Shown here: in pieces, positions 46,944 through 57,057 of the stretch
Layout: each line of letters starts with the position of its first letter
How positions within the stretch are numbered: the stretch's first letter is position 1
NCBI RefSeq assembly: GCF_009762325.1
Contig: NZ_CP034348.1
Coordinates: 1,866,501-1,930,500 of the forward strand
Reading direction: 5' to 3'
Source of the DNA: Roseovarius faecimaris
GTDB lineage: Bacteria > Pseudomonadota > Alphaproteobacteria > Rhodobacterales > Rhodobacteraceae
Length of the DNA: 64,000 nt
Position numbers and translations under genes: made by a program
Notes under the pieces: generated by a model
What the model was told of the DNA's origin: nothing
The model's input: only the letters and a program-made list of their open reading frames with translations
Databases searched by the model: none

Positions 46944-46949
46944 TAGGAC

Positions 46950-47978
46950 TCACTTCTTCAGATTGGTCCAGATCTGGTCATAGACCGCTTGCGTTTCCGC
47001 ATCGCAGACCTCGACAAAAGCCGTCTTGGTGCCTGCGGGCGGATTTTGTTCGGGCATGGTGGTCAATGCCTCATCCAGATGCGGCTCCACCCCGGTCACC
47101 CCTGCCGTGTAGCGCGCATAGTTGGTCACCGCCGCCGCATTCTCGGGCTCCAGCAGGAAGTCCATGAATTTCAGCGCGTTCTCACGGTTGGGCGCATCTT
47201 TCAGCAGAACGACATTGTCCATCCACACGATCAGGCCCTGCTCGGGATAGGCATATTCCACATTCGCGCCTTCCTCACGCGCCTTGGCGCCAAAGCCGTT
47301 CCAGATCATGCCCGCAGCCGCATCCCCGGACACCAGCACTTCCTTGGCGGTATCCGAGTTGAACGAGGCCCAGTCGCCCTTGGCCCCCTGCACCAGATCG
47401 TTGAGCGCCTTGAGCTGATCGCGGTCGGTGCTGCATTGCGGGATGCCCAGATGCATCGACGCCAGGGTCAGCGTCTCACCCGGCGTGTCGAGCACGTTGA
47501 TCTTGCCCTTCAGCTCTTCAGGCGGGTTGAAGATGATGTCGGTGGTGTTGATCTCGCCCTGATAGACATCACGGTTGACCATGAACGAGGTCGAGCCCCA
47601 CTGATAGGGGATCGAATGTTTCCGGCCGGGATCAAACGCGGGATCGGCCCATTCCGGGGCGATATTGCCCATATTCTGAAGCTCGCCCTCGCCGATCTCA
47701 TCCAGCAGGCCCTCACCCGCCATGATCTTGACCATGTAATCGCCCGGCACGGCCACGTCATAGGTGCCGATGGCCCCGGCCTTGAGCGAGGCCAGCAGCG
47801 CCTCGTTGCTGTCATAGGTGTCCATCGTCACCTCGACGCCATACTCCTCCGAGAACTTGTCCAGAAGCTCCTGCGGGATGTATTCGAACCAGTGATAGAT
47901 CACCAGCTTGCCCTCGGCCATCGCTGCCCCCGCCATCAGGCTCAAAGCCATGGCACTCGTTGTCAGAAGTCGTTTCAT
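46950..47978 (-). CDS. potD: Polyamine-type ABC transporter substrate-binding protein
   Basis: A 342-residue periplasmic binding protein with signal MKRLLTTSAMALSLMAGAAMA|E. Mature part: LVIYHWFEYIPQELLDKFSEEYGVEV, the polyamine-binding family start, then YDVAVPGDYMVKIMAGEGLL, IPYQWGSTSFMVNRD, and WMDNVVLLKDAPN. The YQWG and WxDN segments correspond to the aromatic and acidic residues that hold the amine in PotD/PotF. The binding site fits a di- or tri-amine, but the neighbours suggest another amine may be the substrate. Last gene of potABCD. Confidence 0.9.
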   Translation of the reverse strand: MKRLLTTSAMALSLMAGAAMAEGKLVIYHWFEYIPQELLDKFSEEYGVEVTMDTYDSNEALLASLKAGAIGTYDVAVPGDYMVKIMAGEGLLDEIGEGELQNMGNIAPEWADPAFDPGRKHSIPYQWGSTSFMVNRDVYQGEINTTDIIFNPPEELKGKINVLDTPGETLTLASMHLGIPQCSTDRDQLKALNDLVQGAKGDWASFNSDTAKEVLVSGDAAAGMIWNGFGAKAREEGANVEYAYPEQGLIVWMDNVVLLKDAPNRENALKFMDFLLEPENAAAVTNYARYTAGVTGVEPHLDEALTTMPEQNPPAGTKTAFVEVCDAETQAVYDQIWTNLKK

Positions 47979-48011
47979 AGAGGTGTCTCCCTTGTTGGTT
48001 TTCTTGAGTGG

Positions 48012-48818
48012 TTACTTGGTATTATCCGTTTTGCTCACGAAATACGAGATTGTCACCATCAGGATCGACACCGCCAGCAGCATGGTGGAAATCGCCATGA
48101 TATTGGGCTTGATGCCCTGTTTGACGGCACCGAAGATGGCGGTGGGCAGGGTTTCGACCCCGGCCCCCTTGACGAAATTGGTGATGATGAAGTCATCCAG
48201 ACTGATGATGAAGGCCAGAAGAAAGCCCGAAATGATCCCCGGCATCATCAGCGGCAGCAGGATCTTGGTGAAGGCCTGATACTTCGACGCGTAAAGATCG
48301 AGCGCCGCCTGCTCGTAACTGTCTTCGATCCCGCTCATCCGCGCGGCGATGGGCATATAGGCAAAGGGGATGCAGAAGGCGATATGCGCCAGCAAAATGG
48401 TCATGTACCCCCGGGTGAAGCCAATCGAGTTGAAAAAGATCAGCGTCGCCACGGCGGTGACGATCTCGGGCACCATGAGCGGCAGGCTGATCAGGCCGAA
48501 GCTGACCGTGCGCAGGCGAAACCGCCCGCCCCGGATCATGCCGGTCGCCGCGAGCGTGGCAATCGTCGTGGCGCAGGTGGCGGCGATGATCGCGATAGTG
48601 AAGCTGTTCCAGGCCGCCTCTTTGAACTTGGCACTTTCCGGCCCGGTGAACACGTCCGCATACCAGCGCAGGCTGACCCCTTCCCAGATCGTGATCGAAT
48701 TGCTGTCATTGAAGGAATAAACCGTGACCACCAACAGTGGCGCATAAAGCACCACGAGGCACAGGATGGTGATCGGCAGGAACCCCGGCAGGTGCTTGAT
48801 CGAATATTTCCGCGCCAT
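48012..48818 (-). CDS. potC: Polyamine-type ABC permease
   Basis: A 268-residue inner-membrane permease with six hydrophobic segments and the EAA coupling loop [27 protein letters not shown]. Begins [20 protein letters not shown]. Its start overlaps the potB stop (TGATG), so the two permeases are coupled. It works with PotB as the channel pair of the amine importer. A longer upstream frame is shadow sequence. Confidence 0.92.
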   Translation of the reverse strand: MARKYSIKHLPGFLPITILCLVVLYAPLLVVTVYSFNDSNSITIWEGVSLRWYADVFTGPESAKFKEAAWNSFTIAIIAATCATTIATLAATGMIRGGRFRLRTVSFGLISLPLMVPEIVTAVATLIFFNSIGFTRGYMTILLAHIAFCIPFAYMPIAARMSGIEDSYEQAALDLYASKYQAFTKILLPLMMPGIISGFLLAFIISLDDFIITNFVKGAGVETLPTAIFGAVKQGIKPNIMAISTMLLAVSILMVTISYFVSKTDNTK

Positions 48819-49747
48819 CACCCGCCCTCCTTCTCGGCCTTGCCCTGTTGCCGGGCGAAAATCAGAAGGATGATCAGCACCAAGGTCAGCAGGATCATCG
48901 AGGCCGCCGCCCCGAAGGGCCAGTTGCCCGCGTTGCCCTTGAACTGCTCTTCGATAAGCGAGCCGATCATGAAATTCTTCGCGCCGCCCAGAAGGTCCGG
49001 CGCCAGAAACGACCCCAGCGAGGGCACAAAGACCAGGATGCAGCCCGCGATCACCCCCGGTTTGACCGCCGGAAGAAGAATGCGCCGCAGCGTGACCCAT
49101 TTGGAGGCATAAAGATCCGCCGCCGCCTCGGAGAGCGCGAAGTTATAGCGCTCCACCGCGGCATAAATCGGCAGCACCATGAACGGCAGGTACGAGTAGA
49201 AAAGCCCCAGCTGCACCGCGAAATTGGTGTTCACGATGCGCAGCGGGTCATCAATGATCCCCGTCCAGAGCAGGAAATCGTTCAGCGGCCCCTGATCGCG
49301 GATCATGAACTTCATGCTGACCGTACGAATGAGCAGGTTAACCCAATAGGGAATGGTGATCAGAAAGACCCAGAGCGGGCGCACACGCTCGGGCCGCGTG
49401 GCAATGAAATAGGCGGTCGGAAAGCCGATGAGCAGACTCAGCAGCGTCGCCGCCGCCGCCTGCCAGATCGAGCGCCAGAAAATCCCGATATAGGTCCATT
49501 CGACCTGACAGGGCTCATCGCCAAAAAGGCCACGGTTGCAGAAGAACTGATCATATGCGCCCAGGCTGAACTCCCAGATCACCCCGCCGCGGAATTCCTT
49601 GGTCAGAAAGGAATAGACCAGCATGATACAGATCGGGGCCAGCACGAAGAAGGCCAGCACCAGCCAGGCGGGCATCAACAGGAACGTGCGCGCCTCCTTG
49701 TAGGTGTCGGACCGGGTGGAGCCCCCGCTGGCCGCGCCCGCTGCCAT
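48818..49747 (-). CDS. potB: Polyamine-type ABC permease
   Basis: A 309-residue permease with six membrane segments, starting with a short cytoplasmic tail then [24 protein letters not shown]. The EAA loop is [27 protein letters not shown]. Overlaps both potA stop (TGATG) and potC start, so potA-B-C are read with coupled translation. Confidence 0.92.
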   Translation of the reverse strand: MAAGAASGGSTRSDTYKEARTFLLMPAWLVLAFFVLAPICIMLVYSFLTKEFRGGVIWEFSLGAYDQFFCNRGLFGDEPCQVEWTYIGIFWRSIWQAAAATLLSLLIGFPTAYFIATRPERVRPLWVFLITIPYWVNLLIRTVSMKFMIRDQGPLNDFLLWTGIIDDPLRIVNTNFAVQLGLFYSYLPFMVLPIYAAVERYNFALSEAAADLYASKWVTLRRILLPAVKPGVIAGCILVFVPSLGSFLAPDLLGGAKNFMIGSLIEEQFKGNAGNWPFGAAASMILLTLVLIILLIFARQQGKAEKEGG

Positions 49748-50847
49748 CAGTCCACCAGGAGGCGGGCGGCCCCCCGCTCCATATTCACATAAGCTTCGGC
49801 ACCTTTGTCGAAAATCCGTTTCGCGCCGCGTTCGGAATTGGAGGTGCGCACGATCATCCGCGGACCATCATCGAGGTCAACAATGGTCTGAATATCGGTG
49901 CCCACAAAGATATTGTCTCGGATGCGGCTCTTGAGGCTTTCGCTTTCCTTGGGTTGCTCCGACAGGAACAGCCGCTCGGGGCGGATCGACATATGCACCC
50001 TGGCGCCGACGCCCACCTCGTCCACCGCGTCACAAGTCAGCTCATGCCCGCCGCCGAGGTGACAAATGGCGCGCCCGCTTTCGATCTTGTCCACCGAGAC
50101 TTCGAGCAGGTTCGTCTCGCCAATGAAATCGGCCACAAACATGTTGCGCGGCTGCTCATAAATCTCCTTGGCCTGCCCGAGCTGCTGCAACTCGCCCGCC
50201 GACATGACAGCGATCCGGTCGGACATGGTCAGCGCTTCTTCCTGATCGTGGGTGACAAAGATGAAGGTGATCCCGGTCTCGCGCTGGATCTCCTTCAACT
50301 CATAACGCATCGCCTGGCGCAACTTCAGATCCAGCGCAGAAAGCGGCTCGTCCAGCAACAGCACCTTGGGCTGTGGGGCCAGCGCGCGGGCGAGTGCCAC
50401 CCGTTGCTGCTGCCCGCCGGAAAGCTGCGCGGGCTTGCGCGCGGCAAATTGCGTCAGCTGCACCAGTTCCAGCATCTCACCCGCCTTGCGCTGCGCCTCG
50501 GACCTGGATTTGCCCAGCATTTCCAGCCCGAAGGCCACATTGTCGAGCACCGTCATATGCGGAAAGAGCGCGTAGTTCTGAAACACGGTGTTGACCGGGC
50601 GCTTGTTGGGCGGCAGACGCTCGATCTCGTCATCAAAGAGGAAGATCGCGCCTTCGGTGACGTCCTCAAAACCCGCGATCATCCGCAAGAGCGTGGTCTT
50701 GCCGCATCCGGATGGCCCCAAAAGGGTAAAGAATTCATTGTCATAGATCGACAATGAGATTTTTTGCAGCGCCGTGAAGTCACCATAGCGCTTGACCGCA
50801 TCGCGCACATCAACGGCAATTCTCGTCTGATCCGGCAAAACCTTCAT
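49747..50847 (-). CDS. potA: Polyamine-type ABC ATP-binding protein
   Basis: A 366-residue ATPase. Walker A is [12 protein letters not shown], signature [15 protein letters not shown], Walker [14 protein letters not shown]-loop [15 protein letters not shown]-terminal TOBE-type beta domain (about residue 240 onward; [13 protein letters not shown]) is present, as in PotA/MalK transporters. Start at 50847 and 43 bases after the ArgE-like gene. First of potABCD. Confidence 0.94.
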   Translation of the reverse strand: MKVLPDQTRIAVDVRDAVKRYGDFTALQKISLSIYDNEFFTLLGPSGCGKTTLLRMIAGFEDVTEGAIFLFDDEIERLPPNKRPVNTVFQNYALFPHMTVLDNVAFGLEMLGKSRSEAQRKAGEMLELVQLTQFAARKPAQLSGGQQQRVALARALAPQPKVLLLDEPLSALDLKLRQAMRYELKEIQRETGITFIFVTHDQEEALTMSDRIAVMSAGELQQLGQAKEIYEQPRNMFVADFIGETNLLEVSVDKIESGRAICHLGGGHELTCDAVDEVGVGARVHMSIRPERLFLSEQPKESESLKSRIRDNIFVGTDIQTIVDLDDGPRMIVRTSNSERGAKRIFDKGAEAYVNMERGAARLLVD

Positions 50848-50890
50848 TCCTTCGTTTTGTGGGGTAGCCTACGCGGGGCGTGTCGGCCTG

Positions 50891-52039
50891 TCATGCGCTG
50901 ATCTCCTTGATCACCCGATCCATCATCGCGTCGCACGCGGCCAGTTGAGATCGGGTGATGTATTCGTCGGGCTTGTGCCCCTGCCCCTCCATGCTGCCCG
51001 GGCCGCAAACCACGGTGGGCACGCCAAGCGCGTCGAAATACCCCGCCTCGGTCCCGAAAGCGACCTTGGTCGTCCCGTTGGTCTGGGCCAGCCGTTGCGC
51101 GAGGCCAATGACGGGGGCACCGCCCGGAAGGCTCAGACCGGGATAGGACATGTATTCGCTGATCTCGATCCGCGCGCCGTCAAAGCGGGGCGTGTAGCGC
51201 GCGGCGACACGGTTGGCGGCGGCCTCCATACGGGCGCGCAGGTCGCCTGGGTCATCCTCCGCAAGATGCCGGTATTCAAAGGTTATCTCGGCTCGGTCGG
51301 GCACGATATTGAGCGCCTCGCCCCCGGCAAGCTTGCCCACATGCACGGTTGAATACGGGACCGTATAGGCCTCATCCCGCGCGCCATGCGCTGCAAGTTC
51401 GTCTTGTAATACCCTCATTTCGCTTACAAAATCCGCAGCCAGATGCAGCGCGTTGACAAAATTGGGGGCCAGGGCCGAATGCCCGTTCTGCCCGGTACAG
51501 ATCGCGCGCAAACCAGCCTTGCCCTTGTGGCCGATCGCCACCTGCATTTCGGTCGGCTCCCCCACCAGCGCGGCGCGCGGCAGGCCGATACTGGGGGCCA
51601 GTTGGTCGATCATGTCGCGAATCCCGAGGCATCCCACCTCCTCATCATAGGAGATCGCCAGTTTGAGCGGCTCACGCAACTCTGCCACCGAGGCCCGGTC
51701 CGCAGCCCGCAACATGGCCGCCAGACACCCCTTCATATCGGTCGTACCCCGCCCAAAGAGTTTGTCACCCTCCGCCGTCAGGCAGAACGGGTCACGGCTC
51801 CAGTCCTGCCCGGCGACCGGCACCACATCCGTATGCGCCGACAGCATAAGCCCCGCGCCCTCAGGGCCGATGGATGCAAAAAGCCCGGCCTTTTCACCGC
51901 TGTCATCGGGGACGCGATGCACCGCAAATCCACGGGCGCGTAAAAACTCCTCGATATAGGCGATGATGCCCAGGTTGCTATTGGCGCTCACCGTGTCGAA
52001 GGCAACCAGTTTATCCAGTATATCAAGTGTTTGCGCCAT
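50891..52039 (-). CDS. argE: Acetylornithine deacetylase-like metallopeptidase
   Basis: A 382-residue M20/ArgE-type zinc amidohydrolase. Seen: LSAHTDVVPVAGQDW (zinc His-Asp), GRGTTDMKGCLA, YDEEVGCLGIRDM (catalytic Glu pair) and a dimerisation domain with GQNGHSALAPNFVNAL. ArgE removes the acetyl group from N-acetylornithine; related enzymes act on other N-acyl amino compounds. It is only 4 bases from the upstream demethylase gene and 43 bases before potA, so the substrate in this setting may be an N-acylated amine rather than an arginine intermediate. Start at 52039. Confidence 0.9.
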   Translation of the reverse strand: MAQTLDILDKLVAFDTVSANSNLGIIAYIEEFLRARGFAVHRVPDDSGEKAGLFASIGPEGAGLMLSAHTDVVPVAGQDWSRDPFCLTAEGDKLFGRGTTDMKGCLAAMLRAADRASVAELREPLKLAISYDEEVGCLGIRDMIDQLAPSIGLPRAALVGEPTEMQVAIGHKGKAGLRAICTGQNGHSALAPNFVNALHLAADFVSEMRVLQDELAAHGARDEAYTVPYSTVHVGKLAGGEALNIVPDRAEITFEYRHLAEDDPGDLRARMEAAANRVAARYTPRFDGARIEISEYMSYPGLSLPGGAPVIGLAQRLAQTNGTTKVAFGTEAGYFDALGVPTVVCGPGSMEGQGHKPDEYITRSQLAACDAMMDRVIKEISA

Positions 52040-52043
52040 CTTC

Positions 52044-54110
52044 TTAATCCGCCAACCCGGTGACTTCGCGGCGGAACGGAAGCGCGTCGCCCAATGGCTC
52101 CCCATCCAGTTCGCGCGCATACCGATGCCCGGCATAGGTGGCCCAGGCAATCGGCCCGGCGGCCTCGGCATCGCCAAAAAGCTTCACCGATCTGATCCCG
52201 GCATCGGCCCAGTCGGCCTCACGCGCCAGAAGATCGGAGTAAATCGCGTCATTGCCCAGTTTCGAGGCCACCATCACCACCGCATCGCAGGGCACGTCCC
52301 GCGTCTGTCCTGTGAAAACGCAATCGCTAACCACATGATCCGCGCCGATCCGCGTCACCCCGCGATTGAGAACGATCTCAACCCCCATTTCGGCCAGTCG
52401 CGCATGAATACTGGCCTGTTCCAGCGTGTTTTGTGTCCAGTCGCTGACATAGGCCGACGGGGTGATCAGGGTCACGTCAGCCCCCTTGCTCACCAACAGT
52501 TCGGCCAGCACGCCACCCATGTAATAATGATCGTCGTCATAGAGGACGACATGGCCCGTGGGCACGATCCCATCCATCAGGTCATCGGGCGTAAACACCT
52601 GTGCGGCATCGTCGATCGGCATCGGCACCACATGTTGCCGCGCTACGCCATCGCGCCGCCAGACCGCGCCGGTGGCAAGGGCCACATGCTCGAAACCGAA
52701 CTCAAGGATGCTGGCCGCGTCCAGCGCGCTCTCGCGGTAGATCTCTACATTGGGCCGCTGGCTGAGCTGATACTCGCGATAATCGACCACCCTGCCCCAG
52801 GCATTCAGCCCCGGCAGCGCCCGTTCCCGCGTCACGCGCCCGCCGATCACATCGCGCGCCTCGGCCACAGCCACGTCATAACCGCGCCGACACAGCGCCC
52901 AGGCGGCCTCCAGCCCCGCAGGACCGGAGCCCACCACTAGCACGTTCCGGCTCTCGCCTTTCGGATTCATGATCTCCGGGTGCCAACCCTTGCGCCATTC
53001 CTCCATGAAGGTGGGGTTCTGGGTGCAGCGGCTGAGGCTCATCGTCATGTCGCCGGTGATGCAGATATTGCAGCCGATACATTCGCGAATATCCTCTATG
53101 CGCCCCTCTTCGATCTTCTTGGGCAGGAACGGATCGGCAATCGACGGGCGGGCACAGCCGATGAAATCGAGCGTGCCGGATTTGACCATCTTCACCATGA
53201 CATCCGGGCTGGTGAAACGGCCGACACCCACCACGGGCTTGTCGCTCAGTTCCTTGATGCCGCGGACAAGCTCTTCCTGTGCGGCCTCCTCCTTGAAGCG
53301 GCTGGGACCAGAGCAATCCTCCCATGTGCCATGCGCCAGATCCCAGAGGTCGGGCAGGTTTCGGTTCATCTCGACGAAATCGCGCAACTCGGTATTGGAA
53401 AAGCCCAGATCGCCGATGGTCTCATCCAAGCTCACGCGCATGGTGATGGCCATCGTATCGCCCACCGCGTCGCGGATATCGGCCACCACCTCCTGCGCAA
53501 AGCGGCTGCGGTTTTCCAGGCTGCCGCCATATTCATCCGTGCGCTGGTTGGTGGCGCGGCTCAGGAAGTGCTGAAAAATTCCGAACCCATGCGCCCCGTA
53601 AAGGCAGATGAGGTCGAACCCCGCCGCCTTGGAGCGTCTGGCGGCATTGACGAACCAGCGGCGCAGATCGGCAATTTCCGATTTGCTGAGCGCGCGCGCC
53701 TGCACCGGATCATTGGTGAAGGTGCGAATAGGCAGAGCAGAAACCGCAAGCGGCACCTCGCGGGTATAGAAATTCGGGCCGTTGACCCCGGAATAGGCCA
53801 GTTGAATGCCCGCCAGCGCGCCATGTTCCTTCATCTTCTCCGACATGCGGCGCAGGCCGGGAATGTCCTTGTCCTCCCACAGGCGCAGCTCGATGAACGG
53901 GGTGATCTCGGAGGTGTGATGCATCTCGCACTGCTCGGTGAACACCACACCCCAGCCGCCCTCGGCCTTGATCCCGCGCATCGCGGCGGCGGCCGAAGGA
54001 TCGCGATACCCCCCGCCATTGCAATGCGGCACCTGATAAAAGCGGTTCTTCGCCTTGAGCGGCCCGATCGCCACCTCGTCGAACAGAATGTCATAGCGCG
54101 CGTCGCGCAT
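52044..54110 (-). CDS. Fe-S flavin oxidoreductase of the trimethylamine dehydrogenase/N-demethylase family
   Basis: A 688-residue protein of three parts. The N-terminal FMN barrel (old yellow enzyme type) runs to about residue 340 with GAHGFGIFQHFLS, NQRTDEYGGSLENRSRFA and VVGVGRFTSPD. Then a Cys cluster C-x2-C-x2-C-x11-C (ECIGCNICIT...SRC) for a 4Fe-4S centre. The C-terminal half is an NAD/FAD-like fold (NVLVVGSGPAGLEAAWALCRRGYDV). This is the layout of trimethylamine/dimethylamine dehydrogenases, histamine dehydrogenase and N-methylproline demethylase. AAGGAGGA precedes the ATG. The neighbours point to an N-methylated amine; the exact one is not settled. Confidence 0.88.
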   Translation of the reverse strand: MRDARYDILFDEVAIGPLKAKNRFYQVPHCNGGGYRDPSAAAAMRGIKAEGGWGVVFTEQCEMHHTSEITPFIELRLWEDKDIPGLRRMSEKMKEHGALAGIQLAYSGVNGPNFYTREVPLAVSALPIRTFTNDPVQARALSKSEIADLRRWFVNAARRSKAAGFDLICLYGAHGFGIFQHFLSRATNQRTDEYGGSLENRSRFAQEVVADIRDAVGDTMAITMRVSLDETIGDLGFSNTELRDFVEMNRNLPDLWDLAHGTWEDCSGPSRFKEEAAQEELVRGIKELSDKPVVGVGRFTSPDVMVKMVKSGTLDFIGCARPSIADPFLPKKIEEGRIEDIRECIGCNICITGDMTMSLSRCTQNPTFMEEWRKGWHPEIMNPKGESRNVLVVGSGPAGLEAAWALCRRGYDVAVAEARDVIGGRVTRERALPGLNAWGRVVDYREYQLSQRPNVEIYRESALDAASILEFGFEHVALATGAVWRRDGVARQHVVPMPIDDAAQVFTPDDLMDGIVPTGHVVLYDDDHYYMGGVLAELLVSKGADVTLITPSAYVSDWTQNTLEQASIHARLAEMGVEIVLNRGVTRIGADHVVSDCVFTGQTRDVPCDAVVMVASKLGNDAIYSDLLAREADWADAGIRSVKLFGDAEAAGPIAWATYAGHRYARELDGEPLGDALPFRREVTGLAD

Positions 54111-54181
54111 GGTGCCGTTCCTCCTTCTGTCTCATGGCTCCAGACTGTCAGAGCGTGCCCCGGCTGGAAAGACATGCTTGG

Positions 54182-55123
54182 TTATTCTTGCCGGGCCGCC
54201 ATGTTCAGCCCGGGTATGCTGTGACTGCTGATCGCTGCCTGGCTATGCGCGATAAAGGCTTTGACGGTGAGGACCTGCGCCGCGCCATCCGCAATCAGCA
54301 ATCCCAGGCGCAGCGGCCGGGACACCCCCGACAGCGGCACATAGCACAGCTTGCGCCCATCGGGCGCGCGGTCGGACATCGGGCGGATATTGGCGATGGA
54401 ATAGCCAAATCCATTGGCCACAAGGCCCCGCATCACCGCCATGTCCTGGGTCCGTTCGCTGATCTTGGGCACGCGCCCACATTCGGAGAACAGCGAGCGG
54501 AAATATTCCGAGCTGAGCGGCAGATCCAGAAGCACCATCGGGTACTCCGCAAGCTCCTGAATAGATACGCTTTTTTGCCGCGCCAGCGGATGATCCTCGC
54601 CGAACAGGGCATAGGGTGGCAGTTCGGCCAGCGGGATGAAGCTGAGATCGGTTGGGATTTGCAGGTCATATGTCAGCGCCACGTCGATCTCTGCGAGGCG
54701 AAGCTGTTCAATCAGTTTCGACTGATCAAGTTCGGCCTGGCGGATCTGCACCCGGGGATGCGCGGCCTCGAACTCCCGCCTGAGCCCAGGCACCACGATC
54801 TGCGCAAAGGTCACAAGACACCCGACGGCCAGCGGCCCCTGGACCTGCCCGGAAATATCGCCGGCCAGTCGCTTGAGCCGCTGGGCTTCATCCAGAACCG
54901 TCCTGGCCTGCGCCATGAATTGCTTGCCCGCCTGGGTAAGCGACAGACCATGGGCGTGCCTGCGCACAAAAAGCTGCAGGCCGAATTCATTCTCCAACTG
55001 AGACAGGGCCGCGGATATCGAAGGAGACGAGACATTCACCCTCTCCGAGGCAAGCGCGATCGAGCCCGCCTCGCCCACGGCGACGAAGTATTCCAGCTGT
55101 CGCAGGGTGAAACGCAACGGCAT
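54182..55123 (-). CDS. LysR-family transcriptional regulator
   Basis: A 313-residue LysR regulator. Winged helix: LRQLEYFVAVGEAGSIALASERVNVSSPSISAALSQLENEFGLQLFVR, with the typical helix-turn-helix in the first 60 residues. The C-terminal co-inducer domain begins GPLAVGCLVTFAQIVVPGL. The ATG at 55123 is preferred because it starts the conserved LRF.LRQLEYF; an upstream ATG at 55147 exists. It lies between ridA and the demethylase gene, all on the minus strand, and is a good candidate to control this amine cluster. Confidence 0.92.
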   Translation of the reverse strand: MPLRFTLRQLEYFVAVGEAGSIALASERVNVSSPSISAALSQLENEFGLQLFVRRHAHGLSLTQAGKQFMAQARTVLDEAQRLKRLAGDISGQVQGPLAVGCLVTFAQIVVPGLRREFEAAHPRVQIRQAELDQSKLIEQLRLAEIDVALTYDLQIPTDLSFIPLAELPPYALFGEDHPLARQKSVSIQELAEYPMVLLDLPLSSEYFRSLFSECGRVPKISERTQDMAVMRGLVANGFGYSIANIRPMSDRAPDGRKLCYVPLSGVSRPLRLGLLIADGAAQVLTVKAFIAHSQAAISSHSIPGLNMAARQE

Positions 55124-55181
55124 CAGTAGCGTCTCGCAACACTGCATTGGTGTATTATTTTCAGTGTATTATGCGCCATTC

Positions 55182-55598
55182 TTAATCTGGAATGACCGCT
55201 GTTCCGTCGATCTCCACCAGCCAGTCAGGCCGCGCCAGCGCCTGCACGACAAGCCCCGTGGAAACCGGATGCACGCCCTTGATATACTCGCCCATCGTCC
55301 GATAGACCGCCTCGCGGTGGCGCACATCGGTGATATAGACCACCACCTTGACCAGATGAGCCATCTCACCGCCCGCCTCTTCAATCAACTGCTTGATATT
55401 CTGCATCACCTTATGGGTCTGCTCGACCGGGTCGTGGCTGTCGATATTCTTGGCATCGTCCAGGTTCTGCGGGCATTGTCCGCGCAACCAGACAATCCGG
55501 CCGCCCTGGGTCACAACCGCCTGACAGAGGTCGTTATCCAGGTTCTGCTCCGGGTAGGTGTCGCGTGTGTTGAATTTGCGGATGCGGGTATGGGCCAT
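55182..55598 (-). CDS. RidA family deaminase
   Basis: A 138-residue member of the RidA/YjgF family, which hydrolyses reactive enamine/imine intermediates released by PLP enzymes or amine oxidases. Seen: RGQCPQNLDDAKNIDSHDP and KVMQNIKQLIEEAGGEMAHLVKVVVYITDVRHREAVYRTMGEYI, with the family C-terminal VQALARPDWLVEIDGTAV, in which the Arg of the active site (ALARPDWLVEI) is kept. Because imines are formed by N-demethylation and amine oxidation, its place in this cluster is meaningful. Start at 55598. Confidence 0.9.
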   Translation of the reverse strand: MAHTRIRKFNTRDTYPEQNLDNDLCQAVVTQGGRIVWLRGQCPQNLDDAKNIDSHDPVEQTHKVMQNIKQLIEEAGGEMAHLVKVVVYITDVRHREAVYRTMGEYIKGVHPVSTGLVVQALARPDWLVEIDGTAVIPD

Positions 55599-55618
55599 GA
55601 TCGGGCTCTCCTTGAGGC

Positions 55619-56893
55619 TCAGGCGTCTGCGGGCCGCGCTACGGCCTGAGCGTGATAGTCCATGTAATTGTGCTGAATGGCGATCTGGTCGGCGATGTAT
55701 CTGGCATCGTGCCATACTCCCCAGATGAAGGACGACCCGCGCCGCGACAGCCAGGGCAGACCAAGAAAGTAAACGCCCGGCTCCTTCGACACACCGCGTT
55801 TATGCGCAGGTTTGCCATCCTCATCGAATGCATCCACCTGAAGCCAGCCGTAATCGAGCGCGAACCCCGTGGCCCAGATGATCGAGGTGATCCCGGCCTC
55901 GCTGAGGTTGATCTCGGAAATCGGGTTCAGCACGCAGTCCGGCTCGGGATAGACCCGCCGCGCTTCGGGATCTTCGGGCAAATCGAGTCCCATGCGCGCT
56001 GCATAGGCATCAGCCTCGTCAAGCACCGATTTCAGGTTGGCATCGCCATAGGCCACATTCGCCGCCAGATCGTCGGAGACGCGCAGCACACCGTTCTCAT
56101 AGCTTTCGGCCCGGCCCAGCAATGTCATGCCCTCGGCGGCCATGCGGCGAAAATCAATCGTGATCCCGCCATAAGCGCCGCTGACCGCGATAGTCACATG
56201 TTCGGTCCCCGGCGTGGGGGTTGGCATCTCCCATTTGCCCAGCACTCCCAGCCACCAGACAAAATCGCGCCCGCGATACATGCGCGGCGGACGGTCATGC
56301 GGCCCGACCGAAAGGTAAACCTTGCGCCCCGCGCGCTGCAGTTCATCGGCGATCTGCGCGCCCGAGGATCCCGCGCCCACCACCAGGACAGCCCCGTCGG
56401 GCAGCTGATCCGGGTTGCGGTAGTCATAGGAATGGATCTGCATCAGCCCCGGCTCATCGGGCACGATGCTCGGGATGACCGGTTTCTGAAACGGTCCGGT
56501 TGCCGCCACCACATTGCGCGCCTCGATCACGCCGTCCGAGGTTTCCACCCGAAAGCCTGCACGCCCTTCAAGCCGGGTGACGCGCGTCACCTCGACCCCG
56601 GTGCGGATCGGCGCGCGGATACGCCGGGCATATTCCACGAAGTAATCCGCCACCTGTTCCTTGGGCGGGAATGCATCGCCATCGCATTCGGGATAGTTCA
56701 TATTGGGAAACCGGTCATGCCAGGCCGGCCCATTCGCCACCAGGCTGTCCCAGCGCCCGCTCCGCCAGCGCTCGGCGATCCGGTCCCGTTCCAGCACGAT
56801 ATGGGCTATGCCATGCTGTCCAAGATGCTCGGACATGGCCACCCCGGCCTGACCTGCCCCGACAACAAGCGTGTCTGTGGTTTCAACTGACAT
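55619..56893 (-). CDS. FAD-dependent monooxygenase-like oxidoreductase
   Basis: A 424-residue flavoprotein. FAD motif TLVVGAGQAGVAMSEHL at the N-terminus, and a second Rossmann motif VLVVGAGSSGAQIADEL around residue 170 for NAD(P). WATGFALDYGWLQ near the C-terminus is the ATG-type FAD motif. It resembles CzcO/FMO-like oxidoreductases rather than true Baeyer-Villiger or trimethylamine monooxygenases, whose FxGxxxHxxxW motif is not seen. The gene is the first of the minus-strand amine cluster and begins after GGGGGG near ATG 56893. Substrate unknown. Confidence 0.85.
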   Translation of the reverse strand: MSVETTDTLVVGAGQAGVAMSEHLGQHGIAHIVLERDRIAERWRSGRWDSLVANGPAWHDRFPNMNYPECDGDAFPPKEQVADYFVEYARRIRAPIRTGVEVTRVTRLEGRAGFRVETSDGVIEARNVVAATGPFQKPVIPSIVPDEPGLMQIHSYDYRNPDQLPDGAVLVVGAGSSGAQIADELQRAGRKVYLSVGPHDRPPRMYRGRDFVWWLGVLGKWEMPTPTPGTEHVTIAVSGAYGGITIDFRRMAAEGMTLLGRAESYENGVLRVSDDLAANVAYGDANLKSVLDEADAYAARMGLDLPEDPEARRVYPEPDCVLNPISEINLSEAGITSIIWATGFALDYGWLQVDAFDEDGKPAHKRGVSKEPGVYFLGLPWLSRRGSSFIWGVWHDARYIADQIAIQHNYMDYHAQAVARPADA

Positions 56894-57018
56894 GGCACCC
56901 CCCGGAATGCAGAGCGGCCATGCAAAATGCATGGCCCGTCGCGGCAGGCTCTCCGAAACAGGGCTTCGGATAAACTAGCGATTATCTCATTCTTGCTTAG
57001 TCAGCGCCTAAGTCAAGT

Positions 57019-57042
57019 GTAGAGTGCGTGCTCGCACGCACC
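57019..57042. repeat. Dispersed palindrome, diverged copy
   Basis: GTAGAGTGCGTGCTCGCACGCACC at 57019-57042, with the stem GTGCGTGC / GCACGCAC. A diverged copy of the palindrome seen at 14468, 19794-19908 and 59605, located downstream of the DAHP synthase stop (57058, minus strand). Confidence 0.7.
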
Positions 57043-57057
57043 ACCCCACACAAGTCT

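Noticed and set aside
55619..56893. Trimethylamine monooxygenase or Baeyer-Villiger monooxygenase
   Set aside because: FAD and NAD(P) motifs are present but the FxGxxxHxxxW-type signature is not found, so only a general oxidoreductase is called.
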